Positions 9,089 through 17,723 of a stretch of DNA of 64,000 nucleotides are shown here, in pieces; the stretch's first letter is position 1, and each line of letters opens with the position of its first letter. The notes under the pieces were generated by a model. The model was not told where the DNA came from. It ran no database searches and worked only from the letters and a program-made list of their open reading frames with translations. The translations under genes and the position numbers were made by a program. Source of the stretch: Plantactinospora sp. KBS50 (GTDB lineage: Bacteria > Actinomycetota > Actinomycetes > Mycobacteriales > Micromonosporaceae). The stretch covers positions 6,600,501 to 6,664,500 of the forward strand of contig NZ_CP022961.1 in NCBI RefSeq assembly GCF_002285795.1, given 5' to 3'.

Positions 9089-9205
9089 CCGCACGGCCCC
9101 GGCCGGGTCGCACGGCCGGCGACGGCCGGCCGGCCGCGGCTGCGGCTGCGGCTGCGGCTGCGGGCCGCGGTGGCCGGGCGCGCGGTGGCCGGGCGCGCGG
9201 TGGGC
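9089..9205. repeat. simple-sequence GC repeat between convergent genes
   Basis: Intergenic gap with about four tandem GGCTGC hexamers near 9137-9163, followed by two copies of a GCGCGGTGGCCGG unit near 9176-9200. Complementary GGCCGG/CCGCGG blocks could fold and may serve as the terminator for both convergent genes. No coding potential. Confidence 0.4.
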
Positions 9206-10036
9206 TCAGTGCCGCAGCTCGGCCACGCAGCACTTGACGCTGCCGCCGCCCTTCTTCAGCTCGGAAAGGTCCACCGGCACCGCCTCGTACCCGGCTGTGG
9301 CGATCTTGGCGGCCATTCCCGTCGCCTCGCTGTTCAGCACGACGTTCCGGCCGTCGCTGACCAGGTTCAGCCCGAAGGCGAACGCGTCGACCTCGTCGGC
9401 CAGCACGGCGTCCGGAAAGAGCTGCGCGAGCACCTTCTGCGACGCCGCCGAGAAGGCGCCCGGGAAGTAGGTCACCCGTTCGTCGTCGAGCGCGGCCAGC
9501 GCCGTGTCCAGGTGATAGAAGCGCGGGTCCACCAGCCGCAGCGACACGACCGGGTGGTTGAGCATCTCCTGCGCCTCGGCGTGCGCGACCGGCTCGGTGC
9601 GGAACCCGTACCCGGCCAGGATGATCCCGCCGTACGCCCGGGGCAGGTAGGCGAAGTCGCCCTCGCCCTCGTTGGTCCGGCTCGGCGCGACGAAGCGCCA
9701 GCCCTGGGCCTCGTAGAACGCCCGGTGCCGGCCGGCCTCGGCGGCGCGCTGCTCGTGCTTGAACCGCGCGCCGTACGCGGTGCCGTCCACCACCAGCGCG
9801 CCGTTCGCGGCGAAGACCATGTCCGGCAGGCCGGGCTCGGGCGTCAGCACGTGCACGGTGTGACCGAGCCGCACCAGCGTCTCGCGCAGTGCCTCCCACT
9901 GCTTCACCGCGAGGGCGGTGTCCACCGGCTCGTCGGTGTGCATCCACGGGTTGATGGCGTACTCCACCGCGAAATGTTCGGGCGGGCACATCAGATATGT
10001 CCGCTTTCGCGGTGCGCGCTGCTGGTTCACGGACAC
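9206..10036 (-). CDS. ddaH: dimethylarginine dimethylaminohydrolase family protein (DDAH)
   Basis: Amidinotransferase-fold hydrolase, about 276 aa. The N-terminal RKRTYLMCPPEHFAVEYAINPWM is typical of actinobacterial DDAH. Catalytic elements are present: Glu/Asp in NEGEGDF, His in RFYHLDTAL, and the C-terminal cysteine in GSVKCCVAEL. It would hydrolyse methylated arginine or arginine to citrulline-type products. I use GTG 10036, which gives SVNQQRAPRKRTYL; in-frame codons upstream overlap the promoter region. It is divergent from an Lrp/AsnC regulator, which in streptomycetes is commonly paired with this gene and rocD. rocD is absent here. Confidence 0.85.
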   Translation of the reverse strand: MSVNQQRAPRKRTYLMCPPEHFAVEYAINPWMHTDEPVDTALAVKQWEALRETLVRLGHTVHVLTPEPGLPDMVFAANGALVVDGTAYGARFKHEQRAAEAGRHRAFYEAQGWRFVAPSRTNEGEGDFAYLPRAYGGIILAGYGFRTEPVAHAEAQEMLNHPVVSLRLVDPRFYHLDTALAALDDERVTYFPGAFSAASQKVLAQLFPDAVLADEVDAFAFGLNLVSDGRNVVLNSEATGMAAKIATAGYEAVPVDLSELKKGGGSVKCCVAELRH

Positions 10037-10098
10037 CAAGAGTAAGTACGGTAAAGCGACGATGACAGCCACAACCATTGCTTGAAAGAGACGGAACG

Positions 10099-10557
10099 TT
10101 GCACATCGACGCCGTGGACCAGCGGATCATTGCATCTCTCGTGGCTGACGCCCGCGCCTCGTACGCGGAGATCGGCGGCCGGGTCTCCCTCTCGGCTCCC
10201 GCGGTGAAGCGCCGGGTGGACCGGCTGCGGGCGGCCGGGGTCATCAAGGGATTCACCGCCGTCGTCGACCCGGCCTCGGTCGGCTGGACGACGGAGGCGT
10301 TCATCGAGCTGTTCTGCACCGGCCGGACGACACCGGCGCAGATCGCCACCGCGACCCGCCGGCACCCCGAGGTCGTCGGTGCCTACACGGTGTCGGGTGA
10401 GGCGGACGCCATCGTGCACCTGCGCGCGGCCGACATCGCCCACCTCGAACAGGCCCTCGAACGGCTGCGGGCCGAGCCCTTCATCACCTCGACGCGCAGC
10501 ATGATCGTGCTGTCCCGGCTGGTCGAGTCACCGACGGTGGTGGCCGCACCGGGCTGA
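10099..10557 (+). CDS. Lrp/AsnC-family transcriptional regulator
   Basis: Amino-acid-responsive regulator, 152 aa. The N-terminal HTH lies at about residues 3-60 (LDAxD-like LHIDAVDQRIIASLVADAR, then LSAPAVKRRVDRLRAAGVI). A RAM/AsnC ligand-binding ferredoxin-like domain follows (HPEVVGAYTVSGEADAIV). I chose TTG 10099 because AAAGAG lies about 8 nt upstream; TTG 10078 is the longer option. It is divergent from ddaH with about 60 bp between starts, so it probably controls ddaH and itself, with arginine-related ligands the natural guess. Confidence 0.85.
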   Translation: MHIDAVDQRIIASLVADARASYAEIGGRVSLSAPAVKRRVDRLRAAGVIKGFTAVVDPASVGWTTEAFIELFCTGRTTPAQIATATRRHPEVVGAYTVSGEADAIVHLRAADIAHLEQALERLRAEPFITSTRSMIVLSRLVESPTVVAAPG

Positions 10558-10568
10558 CCAGGCGGATC

Positions 10569-10619
10569 GGTCGTACACATGTGCTGTCCACAGCCTGTGG
10601 ATAGCACATGTGTACGACC
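10569..10619. terminator. 51-nt near-perfect palindrome, bidirectional terminator
   Basis: Two 25-nt arms around a single C, with one mismatch (G versus A; still a G-U pair in RNA). It sits in the gap between convergent lrp and luxR. The core CTGTCCACAG/CTGTGGATAG also resembles paired DnaA boxes, probably by chance of palindromy. Confidence 0.7.
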
Positions 10620-10661
10620 TTGCTCGGCGGGTGGCCGGGCCCGGCGGTGCCCGGGTCACGT

Positions 10662-11396
10662 TCATGGCGCGACGGTCAGCAGCGCCGTCACCGCAGCGGC
10701 CCGGGACCGCACGCCGAGCGTGCGGAAGATGACGTCCAGGTGCTTGCGTACGGTGCTCTCGCCGACGCCGATGCGCCGCGCGATCTGACTGTTGGTCAGT
10801 CCCTCGTGCAGCAGCATGGCGACCTCGGCCTGGCGCGGCGTCAGGCCGAGAACCTCGATGCTCAGCCGCGCTCGATCGGCGAGGGTGACGAGCCGGTGGA
10901 GATGGATCAGGTGCTCCCGCAGCTCGGTGACGAGCGCGCGTTCCTCGCCCGTGAAGGGCGAGCCGTCCCGGTTGACCGACACTCCCACGACAACGCCGAG
11001 CGGCGCCGGGACCTCGAACGCGATCTGGCTCCTGATGCCGAGCGGCTCGTAGAAGGTGCGGTACAGCGGTGTGTCGGTGAACGCGCCCGCGGGGTCCACG
11101 TCATCCCACGTCGTCGGTGGCCCCTCGCCCCACTCGGCGAAGGCGCGCAGCACCGGATGGTCGGTCATGTGCTTCTCGAACGGCGGCTTGAACTCCGCCC
11201 ACCACTCGGGCGTCGGGTCCGGATAGATAAATGCGACTGCCTTCGGAGCCGTCGGGTTGAGCTCGTTGTACGAGGTACTGACGCACGGCATCAGGTCGTA
11301 GAGCTCGCGCGTCACGGTCTCGCCGAAGGCGTCGAGCGTCCGTACGGAACTGATCCGTTTCAGAGTGCGCAGGAGCGCTTCGTCATAGGTCGCCAT
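10662..11396 (-). CDS. LuxR-family response-type regulator with GAF-like N-terminus
   Basis: Transcription factor of 244 aa. The C-terminal LuxR HTH at about residues 178-240 reads LTPRQAEVAMLLHEGLTNSQIARRIGV, then STVRKHLDVIFRTLGVRSRA. The N-terminal 160 residues form a GAF/autoinducer-like sensory domain without a phosphoacceptor Asp pattern, so it is not a classical two-component receiver. No kinase is adjacent. ATG 11396 is used. The ligand is unknown. It is divergent from a lipoprotein gene pair, a plausible but unproven target. Confidence 0.82.
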   Translation of the reverse strand: MATYDEALLRTLKRISSVRTLDAFGETVTRELYDLMPCVSTSYNELNPTAPKAVAFIYPDPTPEWWAEFKPPFEKHMTDHPVLRAFAEWGEGPPTTWDDVDPAGAFTDTPLYRTFYEPLGIRSQIAFEVPAPLGVVVGVSVNRDGSPFTGEERALVTELREHLIHLHRLVTLADRARLSIEVLGLTPRQAEVAMLLHEGLTNSQIARRIGVGESTVRKHLDVIFRTLGVRSRAAAVTALLTVAP

Positions 11397-11537
11397 CGCG
11401 GGTGACGGTAGACACCGAATCTCAAGGAACCGACAAAGGGGCCCGCAGGAATTTGATCTTCCTGGCGTTTACCGTGGCGGTTTCCGCGGCACCCCCTGGG
11501 TCGAATGACCCATGGGATCGGGGTCGCCGACCGGCCT

Positions 11538-12086
11538 ATGTTGACGATCATGTTGCGTGCGACCACCGTGCTCTTCGCGGTCGTTCTCCTGGCGGGCTGT
11601 AGCGGCGGGTCGGCGGATCCCGCCGCGGCTCCGCCCGCCCGGACGACTGCCGCGAACCCCATCGAGAACTCCGCCGCCGGCGGCTCCAACGCCGCGGCCG
11701 AATCGGGAGATGACGTCTGCACCCTCGCGGTTGCGGCATTCAACGGCGATGCGATCGATGACCTCAAAAAGGGGGAAATCGACTCCGCCATCGCGGCATA
11801 CGACAATTTGGCAGCTCACTCGCCCCCGGAGATTGCCGAGGACGCGACGGTTGTCCGCGACGGACTGGCCTCAATTCGTGACGCACTGGACGACTCCGGC
11901 CTCGATGACGAGGACATCGGCGCGTTCCTCAGCGGCGACGCGAATGCGATCTCGGGTCTGAAGGCCGACGATCTCGCCGCGCTGCAGCGGGTCGGACGGG
12001 ACCTCACGACGTTCATCACCAGCAGCGACTACGTGGCCGCCGCGCAGAACCTCGTCAACTACTACTCGGAGCACTGCACGCGATGA
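11538..12086 (+). CDS. secreted lipoprotein (first of pair)
   Basis: Lipoprotein of unknown function, 182 aa from ATG 11538 (ATG 11550 is a shorter alternative). The signal peptide TTVLFAVVLLAGC ends in a LAGC lipobox. A low-complexity Ala/Pro/Ser/Gly linker follows to about residue 60, then an all-helical domain rich in Asp and Ala with two cysteines (DVCTLAVAAF and SEHCTR at the end) that could form a disulphide. The codon choice here is slightly less GC-biased than its neighbours. The stop overlaps the ATG of the next lipoprotein, so they are an operon and may act together on the cell surface. Confidence 0.75.
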   Translation: MLTIMLRATTVLFAVVLLAGCSGGSADPAAAPPARTTAANPIENSAAGGSNAAAESGDDVCTLAVAAFNGDAIDDLKKGEIDSAIAAYDNLAAHSPPEIAEDATVVRDGLASIRDALDDSGLDDEDIGAFLSGDANAISGLKADDLAALQRVGRDLTTFITSSDYVAAAQNLVNYYSEHCTR

Positions 12087-12745
12087 CGATTCCCACCCGA
12101 ACGGTCCGCAATATCGGCCTGGTCGCCGCGGCGCTCGGCCTGGGGGTTGTCCTCGCCGGCTGTGGCGGCGGGGAGGAAGCCATCGACGCCGGATCGGACA
12201 CCGTCCCGGCCGCCGACCGGACCGAGCCGTCGGCCGCCGCGGCGGCCAGCCCTTCGGGCGCGGACGATTCCGCATCCGCCGACCGTGGAGCCAGCAGCGC
12301 CGACGTGCCCGACCCGCAGGCATTCTGCGACCGGCTGGACCTCGCCAAGCTCGCCGGGCTGGTCGGCTACGACAGCCTCACCGTGGAGAAGGCCGGCTCT
12401 CCGAACGGCCTCCACTGGATCAAGTGCAGCCTGGAAGGTCCAAAGGACCGCTACGGCCTGGGCGAGCAGGTCGGCGTCTACTTCGACCGGGTGGGCAACC
12501 TCGACACCTTCATGGAACAGGGTCTGAAGGTGTACGGCGACCCGTTCACCTACTCCACCCGCGCCTTCATCCGGCGCGAGCACGCCACCGCGATGTTCGT
12601 CCAGACGCATGCCCTCGAAGCCGACGGCTCGTCCGACGGGGTGAGCGTGGAGTGGACCTCGGTCGACAAGCTCCCGATCAGCGACGCCCAGCTCACCAAG
12701 CTGTTGGACTACCTCCGGGAGGTTCTCGGGACCTGGCAGAGCTGA
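12083..12745 (+). CDS. secreted lipoprotein, DUF3558-like (second of pair)
   Basis: Lipoprotein, 220 aa. A signal with AALGLGVVLAGC lipobox precedes a Ser/Ala/Asp-rich linker (about residues 28-72). The globular domain starts at DPQAFCDRLDLAKLAGLVGY and has a partner cysteine in LHWIKCSLEG, the arrangement seen in actinobacterial DUF3558 lipoproteins. Function unknown. It is translationally coupled (ATGA) to the lipoprotein before it. Confidence 0.75.
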   Translation: MTIPTRTVRNIGLVAAALGLGVVLAGCGGGEEAIDAGSDTVPAADRTEPSAAAAASPSGADDSASADRGASSADVPDPQAFCDRLDLAKLAGLVGYDSLTVEKAGSPNGLHWIKCSLEGPKDRYGLGEQVGVYFDRVGNLDTFMEQGLKVYGDPFTYSTRAFIRREHATAMFVQTHALEADGSSDGVSVEWTSVDKLPISDAQLTKLLDYLREVLGTWQS

Positions 12746-12835
12746 GCTGGGGGAACGGCGACCCGTCCGGAGCGCGTACCGGGGGACGCCGAACCAGGCA
12801 GACCCGATCCCACTCCTTGATGCGGATCCGGGTCA

Positions 12836-12880
12836 GGGCGTGTCCCGTGGATCTCGGGGGTGGATCCGCGGGACACGCCC
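12836..12880. terminator. hairpin between convergent lipoprotein and YbjN-like genes
   Basis: 18-nt arms GGGCGTGTCCCGTGGATC / GATCCGCGGGACACGCCC with one wobble pair and a 9-nt loop. A further partial copy of the arm (CCGTGTCCCGCGG) occurs at about 12896-12908, just at the end of the following gene. Confidence 0.6.
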
Positions 12881-12909
12881 GAACTGGGCCTTGGGCCGTG
12901 TCCCGCGGC

Positions 12910-14013
12910 CTAGAGGTACATCCCGGTCCGGTGGCCGCCCTCGCGTTCCTGGGGCTTGTCCCCCTCACCGAAGAACCGCTTGCCGCCGAACTCGCCGAGC
13001 AGCCGGTCGTCCAGTTCGTCGGCCAGCCCCGTCATCACCTGGACGGCGAGCATCAGGTGGGTGGGCTGGAAGTTGCGCCCGAACACCGGGATCGAGGCCC
13101 AGACGGTGTCGTTGGTGCAGTACAGCCGGCCGATCGGCATCCGGTTGGTCAGCTCCGACAACTTCACGTAGAGCCGTTCGGTCGGTTCGACCTCGGTCAG
13201 CACCGGGGAGAACACGTCCACCAACGGCGGGTTGTCGCGAACCCGGACGAACACCATCGCGGAGCCGGCCCGGATGCTGATGTCACCGTCCGAGTCGAGC
13301 TGGAGCTGTTCCGGGTTCGAGCGCAGCATCGTGGAGATCACCGTGCGGACCCGCTCGTCGAGGCCGAGGACCTCCTCTTCGCCGGACTCCGCCTCCGCCG
13401 CGGCGAGCGCCGTGGCCAGTTCCTGATCGTCCTGCCGGTCCACGGCGATCTCCGACCGGGCCGGGCCGAGCGGTTCGACCGGGATCGGTTCGTCGTCGCT
13501 GTCCCGGACCAGGTAGACGAGGAAGGCCGGATGCGGCGCTCCATACACGTCGCGGAGGGTCCGCGCCACGATCGTGGAAACCCGGTTGGCCTCTCCCCGG
13601 CTGCTGGTCAGCCCGAAATGATCGCCCGATCCCGCCACCACCCCGGGCGGGGACCAGCCGAGCGCCACCATGTCCGCCACGGCCGCCCGGTTGAGCCGGT
13701 AGCCCTCGGGCAGCATGGTGTTGCCGACCGCCCGCCCGACGATGCGGTCCTGCTCGCCCAGTTCCAGGGCCACCGAGTAGACGGCGTGACCCGTTCCGGA
13801 CGCCGTGGGGTCCAGCGTGAGTTCGAGCTGGGTGCCCGCGGGCACCGCTCGCAGCGCACCGGCGAGCGCTCGGGCGAATTCCTGCCACGCATCGGTCACC
13901 TTCGCCCGCAGGTCGGCGGTGGTGGGCTCGTCGAGCAGGATCGAATCCGGCGCCCCGGCCGCATCCGACCCGGTCATCCCGCCGCCGGCCGGTGAGGGAT
14001 GGTCTGCTGTCAT
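12910..14013 (-). CDS. YbjN/TY-Chap-like protein with proteasome-activator-like C-terminus
   Basis: Cytosolic protein of 367 aa. ATG 14013 has a GGAGG Shine-Dalgarno 5 nt upstream. The N-terminal half (about 25-180) is an alpha/beta domain ending in HPAFLVYLVRDSDD. The C-terminal half (about 215-345) looks like the YbjN/type III chaperone-like fold (IRAGSAMVFVRVRDNPPLVDVFSPVL, PIGRLYCTNDTVWASIPVFGRNF, HLMLAVQVMTGLADELDDRLLGEFGG). The protein ends GHRTGMYL. Bpa in this same window ends GHSTGQYL, six of eight identical, including the Tyr-Leu that binds 20S proteasome pockets. I infer a possible proteasome ligand or substrate-delivery chaperone. It is followed on the same strand by DUF6457 and mobA further upstream in the chromosome, with no overlap. 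Confidence 0.72.
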   Translation of the reverse strand: MTADHPSPAGGGMTGSDAAGAPDSILLDEPTTADLRAKVTDAWQEFARALAGALRAVPAGTQLELTLDPTASGTGHAVYSVALELGEQDRIVGRAVGNTMLPEGYRLNRAAVADMVALGWSPPGVVAGSGDHFGLTSSRGEANRVSTIVARTLRDVYGAPHPAFLVYLVRDSDDEPIPVEPLGPARSEIAVDRQDDQELATALAAAEAESGEEEVLGLDERVRTVISTMLRSNPEQLQLDSDGDISIRAGSAMVFVRVRDNPPLVDVFSPVLTEVEPTERLYVKLSELTNRMPIGRLYCTNDTVWASIPVFGRNFQPTHLMLAVQVMTGLADELDDRLLGEFGGKRFFGEGDKPQEREGGHRTGMYL

Positions 14014-14125
14014 GATCGCCTCCGTCCGTCTGGCACACCCTAGGCGATGGCGCCGCCGGGGGTGACGTGCCGGACTCCAAGCCGACAGCCGCTCCGCCAT
14101 CGGCGCCACCGATGCCGGCGTCCGC

Positions 14126-14374
14126 TCAGCCGGGACCAGGGTCGCGGTCCGGCCAGCCCCGGGCCAGCCGGCTGAGCCGCTCGGCCGCCTCGTCCGGATC
14201 GGCCCCGCGCCCCACGGCCAGGCCCAACAGGTACGCGGTGACCGGCGCGCCCGGCCGCAGCACATTGTGCGCAACGTCCCGGGCCAGGTCGAGGACGAGC
14301 TGCGGGCGTACCTGCGTGGTCGACAGCCCCAACTCGCCGCCGGCCGCCGCCACCCACTCATCCATGGTCGTCAT
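14126..14374 (-). CDS. DUF6457-like small protein
   Basis: Small helical protein of 82 aa (MTTMDEWVAAAGGELGLS start; ATG 14374). The DUF6457 group is, in my memory, usually encoded next to mobA, as here: it begins inside the 3' end of the mobA gene (17-bp overlap), so both are co-translated. A role in molybdenum cofactor nucleotide attachment is an inference from context only. No catalytic motif was seen. An upstream in-frame ATG at 14401 is less likely. Confidence 0.65.
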   Translation of the reverse strand: MTTMDEWVAAAGGELGLSTTQVRPQLVLDLARDVAHNVLRPGAPVTAYLLGLAVGRGADPDEAAERLSRLARGWPDRDPGPG

Positions 14375-15062
14375 CGAGCCACTCCTCGGCGCGCCGGACA
14401 TCCGCCTCAGTGTCGCAGTCGAACCACGGCGGCGGACCGTCGGTCGGCCCGGTCACCTCCCGCACGGCGAGCCCGTCGAACAGTGCGCGCACGGACGCAC
14501 CCGCCAGCGAGCCACCGCGGCTGCGGGCCAGGCTGTCGAGCGCCCTGCGCAGCGACGCGGTCCACCACATCCCGCACAGCGACTGCCGGCGACCGGCGCC
14601 GTCCAGGTAGCAGGCACCGTCGGCGTGACCGGCGCCCCCGGCGTGACCGGCACCGTCCGCGTAACCGGCACCGTCCGCGTGACCGGCACCGTCCGCGTGA
14701 CCGGAGGCCGGTCCGCCGGCGGACCGCAGCTCGCGCCGGAGCAGGGCCACGGCCTCGGGGGTGAGCAGCGGGAGGTCCGCCGCGAGCACGGCCACCTCGC
14801 GGACGGCGGCCAGCTCGGGCAGCGCCAACCCGGCTGCGAGCGCCGCGACCGGACCGCCGCCGGGCGGGTCCTCGCGGGTGACCAGTACGCCGGCCGGCAG
14901 GTCGGTGGACGGGCCCACCACGATCCGCGGTGCCGCGTCCGCCACGGCGGCCAGCACCCGGTCCCGCATGCCCCGACCGGCGACCGGCACGGCGGGCTTG
15001 CCCGCCCCGCGCAACCGCCGACCGGAGCCGCCGGCCAGGATCACCGCCGCGTATCCGCCCAT
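14358..15062 (-). CDS. mobA: MobA-like molybdenum cofactor guanylyltransferase
   Basis: Nucleotidyltransferase of 234 aa that attaches GMP (or CMP) to molybdopterin. The signature AAVILAGGSGRRLRGAGKPAV gives the Rossmann-like NTP loop and Lys. EVAVLAADLPLLTPEAV is the metal/Asp motif, and a GGPVAALAAGL loop lies between. Near residues 120-150 the protein has five six-residue units of the type GHADGA, absent from ordinary MobA; they are coded by an 18-bp minisatellite. The insert is a likely exposed loop, so activity may be retained. ATG 15062 is chosen because GGYAAVILAGG follows directly. Divergent from fdhD. Confidence 0.82.
   Translation of the reverse strand: MGGYAAVILAGGSGRRLRGAGKPAVPVAGRGMRDRVLAAVADAAPRIVVGPSTDLPAGVLVTREDPPGGGPVAALAAGLALPELAAVREVAVLAADLPLLTPEAVALLRRELRSAGGPASGHADGAGHADGAGYADGAGHAGGAGHADGACYLDGAGRRQSLCGMWWTASLRRALDSLARSRGGSLAGASVRALFDGLAVREVTGPTDGPPPWFDCDTEADVRRAEEWLDDDHG
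14613..14702. repeat. 18-bp minisatellite, five units, inside mobA
   Basis: Five head-to-tail 18-bp units of the form GGCACCGTCCGCGTGACC; the last two are identical, the others differ by 1-4 bases. Each encodes a Gly-His/Tyr-Ala-Asp/Gly-Gly-Ala unit on the minus strand. Unit length is a multiple of three, so copy-number change keeps the frame. Confidence 0.9.
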
Positions 15063-15333
15063 GCCGGTCACCGTAGCGGCCGAAGCCGTTGCGCTGGCCA
15101 CCCCGCTGGCATCCCGCTGGCCGGGCTTACCGTCTCGCCATCCGACCCCATCCGCCTCCCTGCCCCGTTGATCAAGCGTCGGGCACGGGCGCGGAAGATG
15201 TGCGCGATCCCGGCCGGTGCCCGGTGCCCGGGCACGACCCGCCCCCGCATCGGGCCGCGCAGGCCGGGCAGGCCGGGCAGGCCGCGTTCCCGCGGAGCGG
15301 GCGGTCCGCCGGGCAGCGGGGCAGGATGGCCCC

Positions 15334-16191
15334 ATGGGACGCGCCAGTGACCGCCGCAGCATCGTGCGGATCGACCTGTCGGCGCCGGACCGGGACGCCC
15401 CGATCGCGGTACGCCGGCCGGACTCGCTCGCCGGGGAGGAACCGCTGGAGATCCGGGTCGGTCCCGCCGGTCCCGGCCGGCGCCGCCCGCTGGCGGTGAC
15501 CATGCGGACGCCCGGCGACGAGCTGGATCTGGCGATCGGGTTCCTGCTGACCGAGGGTCTGATCCGGTCGGCGCGGGACGTGGCCACCGCCCAGCTCTGC
15601 GCCGGGGACAACGCCCCGAACACGTACAACGTGGTGGACGTGGTGCTCGCACCCGGCGTCCCGGAGCCGTCGACCGGAATGGACCGGGCGTTCTACACCA
15701 CGAGTTCGTGCGGGGTCTGCGGCAAGGCGAGCATCGACGCGGTGCGGACCCGCTCCCCGTACGAGGTCGCCGGCGACCCGGTCACGGTGGCGGCGGCGAC
15801 ACTGGTGACGCTGCCGGACCGGCTCCGTTCGGCCCAGCGCACCTTCGAGCGCACCGGCGGGCTGCACGCCGCCGGGCTGTTCACCGCCGACGGTGATCCG
15901 GTGGCGGTCCGCGAGGATGTCGGCCGGCACAACGCGGTGGACAAGCTGATCGGCTGGGCGGCCCGGCAGGACCGGCTGCCGCTGACCGGGCACGTCCTGC
16001 TGGTCTCGGGTCGGGCCAGCTTCGAGCTGACCCAGAAGGCGTGGATGGCCGGGATCCCGGTGCTGGCCGCCGTTTCCGCGCCGAGCACGCTCGCCGCCGA
16101 ACTTGCCGGCGCCGCCGGGCTGACGCTTGTCGGCTTCCTGCGGGGTCAGACCATGAACGTCTACGCCGGCGCCGAGCGGATCGCCCACTGA
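15334..16191 (+). CDS. fdhD: FdhD, formate dehydrogenase accessory sulfurtransferase
   Basis: Sulfur carrier of 285 aa that passes sulfur from a cysteine desulfurase to the Mo-bis-guanine-dinucleotide cofactor of formate dehydrogenase. The catalytic cysteine motif is [11 protein letters not shown] (about residue 130), and the cofactor-binding [14 protein letters not shown] and [18 protein letters not shown] segments are complete. Divergent from mobA with a 270-bp gap that holds short GC-rich AGGCCGGGC repeats and no gene. No formate dehydrogenase subunit lies in the window. Confidence 0.95.
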   Translation: MGRASDRRSIVRIDLSAPDRDAPIAVRRPDSLAGEEPLEIRVGPAGPGRRRPLAVTMRTPGDELDLAIGFLLTEGLIRSARDVATAQLCAGDNAPNTYNVVDVVLAPGVPEPSTGMDRAFYTTSSCGVCGKASIDAVRTRSPYEVAGDPVTVAAATLVTLPDRLRSAQRTFERTGGLHAAGLFTADGDPVAVREDVGRHNAVDKLIGWAARQDRLPLTGHVLLVSGRASFELTQKAWMAGIPVLAAVSAPSTLAAELAGAAGLTLVGFLRGQTMNVYAGAERIAH

Positions 16192-16206
16192 CGGGACGTC
16201 GCGGCC

Positions 16207-17496
16207 TCATCGCCGGCCGGTCGGGTCGGCGGGCGCGGGGTCGGCGGCCGTCGGATCGGCCGGCGCCGGCTCGGTGTCCGGCATCGACGGCGGTACGCCG
16301 GCCCGCAGCGCCTCGTCGATCAACAGTGCCGCCGGCGAGCCGGGATCCACCGCCAGCGCCCGTTCCACGGCGATCACGGCCAGGGCGCCCTGCCCGGCCT
16401 GCCAGGCCGCGTACGCCAGCAGCGTCGCAGGTGGTCCGGTGAGCCGGGTCGGCACCCGGCGCAGCACGTCCGTCCAGAGCGCGACCTGGTCGGCGTCGAC
16501 CCGCCGCCACGCCTGTTCCTGCACCGGCGCTCGGCTGAGCAGCACCCCGAGCCAGGTCACCTCGTCGTCGGTGAGCCGCCCGCCCGTCCGGTACCGGGTG
16601 GGCGCGGACCGCAGCGCCAGGGCTCCGGCCGAGCGCAGCGCGCGAGCCCGCGCCGTACGCACCGCCCGGGCCCGCGCGGCCCGCGAGTCGCCGACCCGCG
16701 TCCGCCGGGACGCCACCGGCGCGTCGGGCGCCGGATCGGTCAGCACGGCGGTGGCGGCGTCCACCAGCAGCGTGTTGAGCCGCTTGCTGGCGCGGGTGGC
16801 GGCCCGGCGCAGCGCCACCCGCTCGGCCCCGCCGGCCGGCGCCAACTGCCGTTCGAGTGCCCGCCGGTCCGGCAGGGCCACCTGGCCGGCGAAGATCGCC
16901 GCCGCGGCCACCGGGCTGGCGTACGCGTCGAACGGCACGCCGTCCGGCGGGCAGCACGCCGGGTTGCCGCACAGGTAGGACCAGTAGCGGTCGCCGGTGA
17001 CCCGGAGCAGGTCGAGCACCCGCAGTTCGTGCCGGCGCGCGGCGTCCCGCACCGCGTCGATCACCGGGGTCACCCGCTCGGCCGGCCCGTAGCCGAGCAC
17101 CGTGACGGCCTCGACCTTCTGCCGCCGGACGACCTTGATGACCTCCCGCACCGTGCCCTGCGCGTCGGGAGCCGGAGCCGGCCCGGCGGCGCCGGCGGAC
17201 CCGGCCGCCGGATCCGCCCGGTCGACGGGACCGCCCGGTGGGCCGGCGCCTTCGACGTCACCCGTACCGGCGTTGTCCGCCGGGGCCGCGCCGCCGGCGG
17301 CCGGCGGTCCACCCACCGGATCGGAGCGGCCCGGCGCTGGCGGCAGGTCGACCCGGGCCGCGAAGGCGACCCGGGAGCCGCGCAGGGCGACCACCACCAG
17401 GCTCTCCGACGGGTGGAAGCCGAGCAGGAAGGGGACGGCGGCGATGAGGTCCGCCGGCGAGCGGACCATGAGCGGAGGAGGTTCGCAGGATGGCAT
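16207..17496 (-). CDS. DUF4192-domain protein
   Basis: Actinobacterial DUF4192 protein, 429 aa. The family opening is clear: VRSPADLIAAVPFLLGFHPSESLVVVALRG. An Ala/Gly/Pro-rich linker occupies about residues 62-112, and CGNPACCPPDGVPFDA is a conserved cysteine cluster near residue 170. The C-terminal half is helical and tetratricopeptide-like (LLAYAAWQAGQGALAVIAVERALAVDP). Function is not known for the family. ATG 17496 is used. It converges on fdhD with 15 bp between stops. Confidence 0.82.
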   Translation of the reverse strand: MPSCEPPPLMVRSPADLIAAVPFLLGFHPSESLVVVALRGSRVAFAARVDLPPAPGRSDPVGGPPAAGGAAPADNAGTGDVEGAGPPGGPVDRADPAAGSAGAAGPAPAPDAQGTVREVIKVVRRQKVEAVTVLGYGPAERVTPVIDAVRDAARRHELRVLDLLRVTGDRYWSYLCGNPACCPPDGVPFDAYASPVAAAAIFAGQVALPDRRALERQLAPAGGAERVALRRAATRASKRLNTLLVDAATAVLTDPAPDAPVASRRTRVGDSRAARARAVRTARARALRSAGALALRSAPTRYRTGGRLTDDEVTWLGVLLSRAPVQEQAWRRVDADQVALWTDVLRRVPTRLTGPPATLLAYAAWQAGQGALAVIAVERALAVDPGSPAALLIDEALRAGVPPSMPDTEPAPADPTAADPAPADPTGRR

Positions 17497-17548
17497 GCGG
17501 GCAGCGTGCCGAACCGCCCCGGCCCGGCGCGACGGGCGGCGCGCCGGC

Positions 17549-17576
17549 CTGTGGATGACACGCGCGTTGTCCACAG
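17549..17576. promoter_or_regulatory. paired DnaA-box-like inverted repeat
   Basis: CTGTGGATGAC ... GTTGTCCACAG. The right half contains TTGTCCACA at 17567-17575, an exact match to the actinobacterial DnaA box consensus; the left half is a near match in the opposite orientation. It lies upstream of the DUF4192 gene. Regulatory role is only inferred. Confidence 0.4.
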
Positions 17577-17723
17577 CCACGCTGGGTAATCGCCCTGGTC
17601 AGCGCGATTCCCGCCCGTCAGCGATCCTGAAATCGGTGGTCCGGAAAGTCGACCCCCGGTCCACCGGCCGGCGCACGGACGACCGCGGGACGACGCGCGG
17701 ACAACCCCGTAACCGGCCGCCCG

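Noticed and set aside
10569-10619. Operator for the Lrp or LuxR regulator
   Set aside because: It lies at the 3' ends of both convergent genes, not at their promoters; a terminator fits better.
14613-14702. CRISPR-like repeat array
   Set aside because: Units are 18 bp and contiguous with no spacers and lie inside a coding frame; they are a minisatellite. The same applies to 38188-38379 and 54443-54487.
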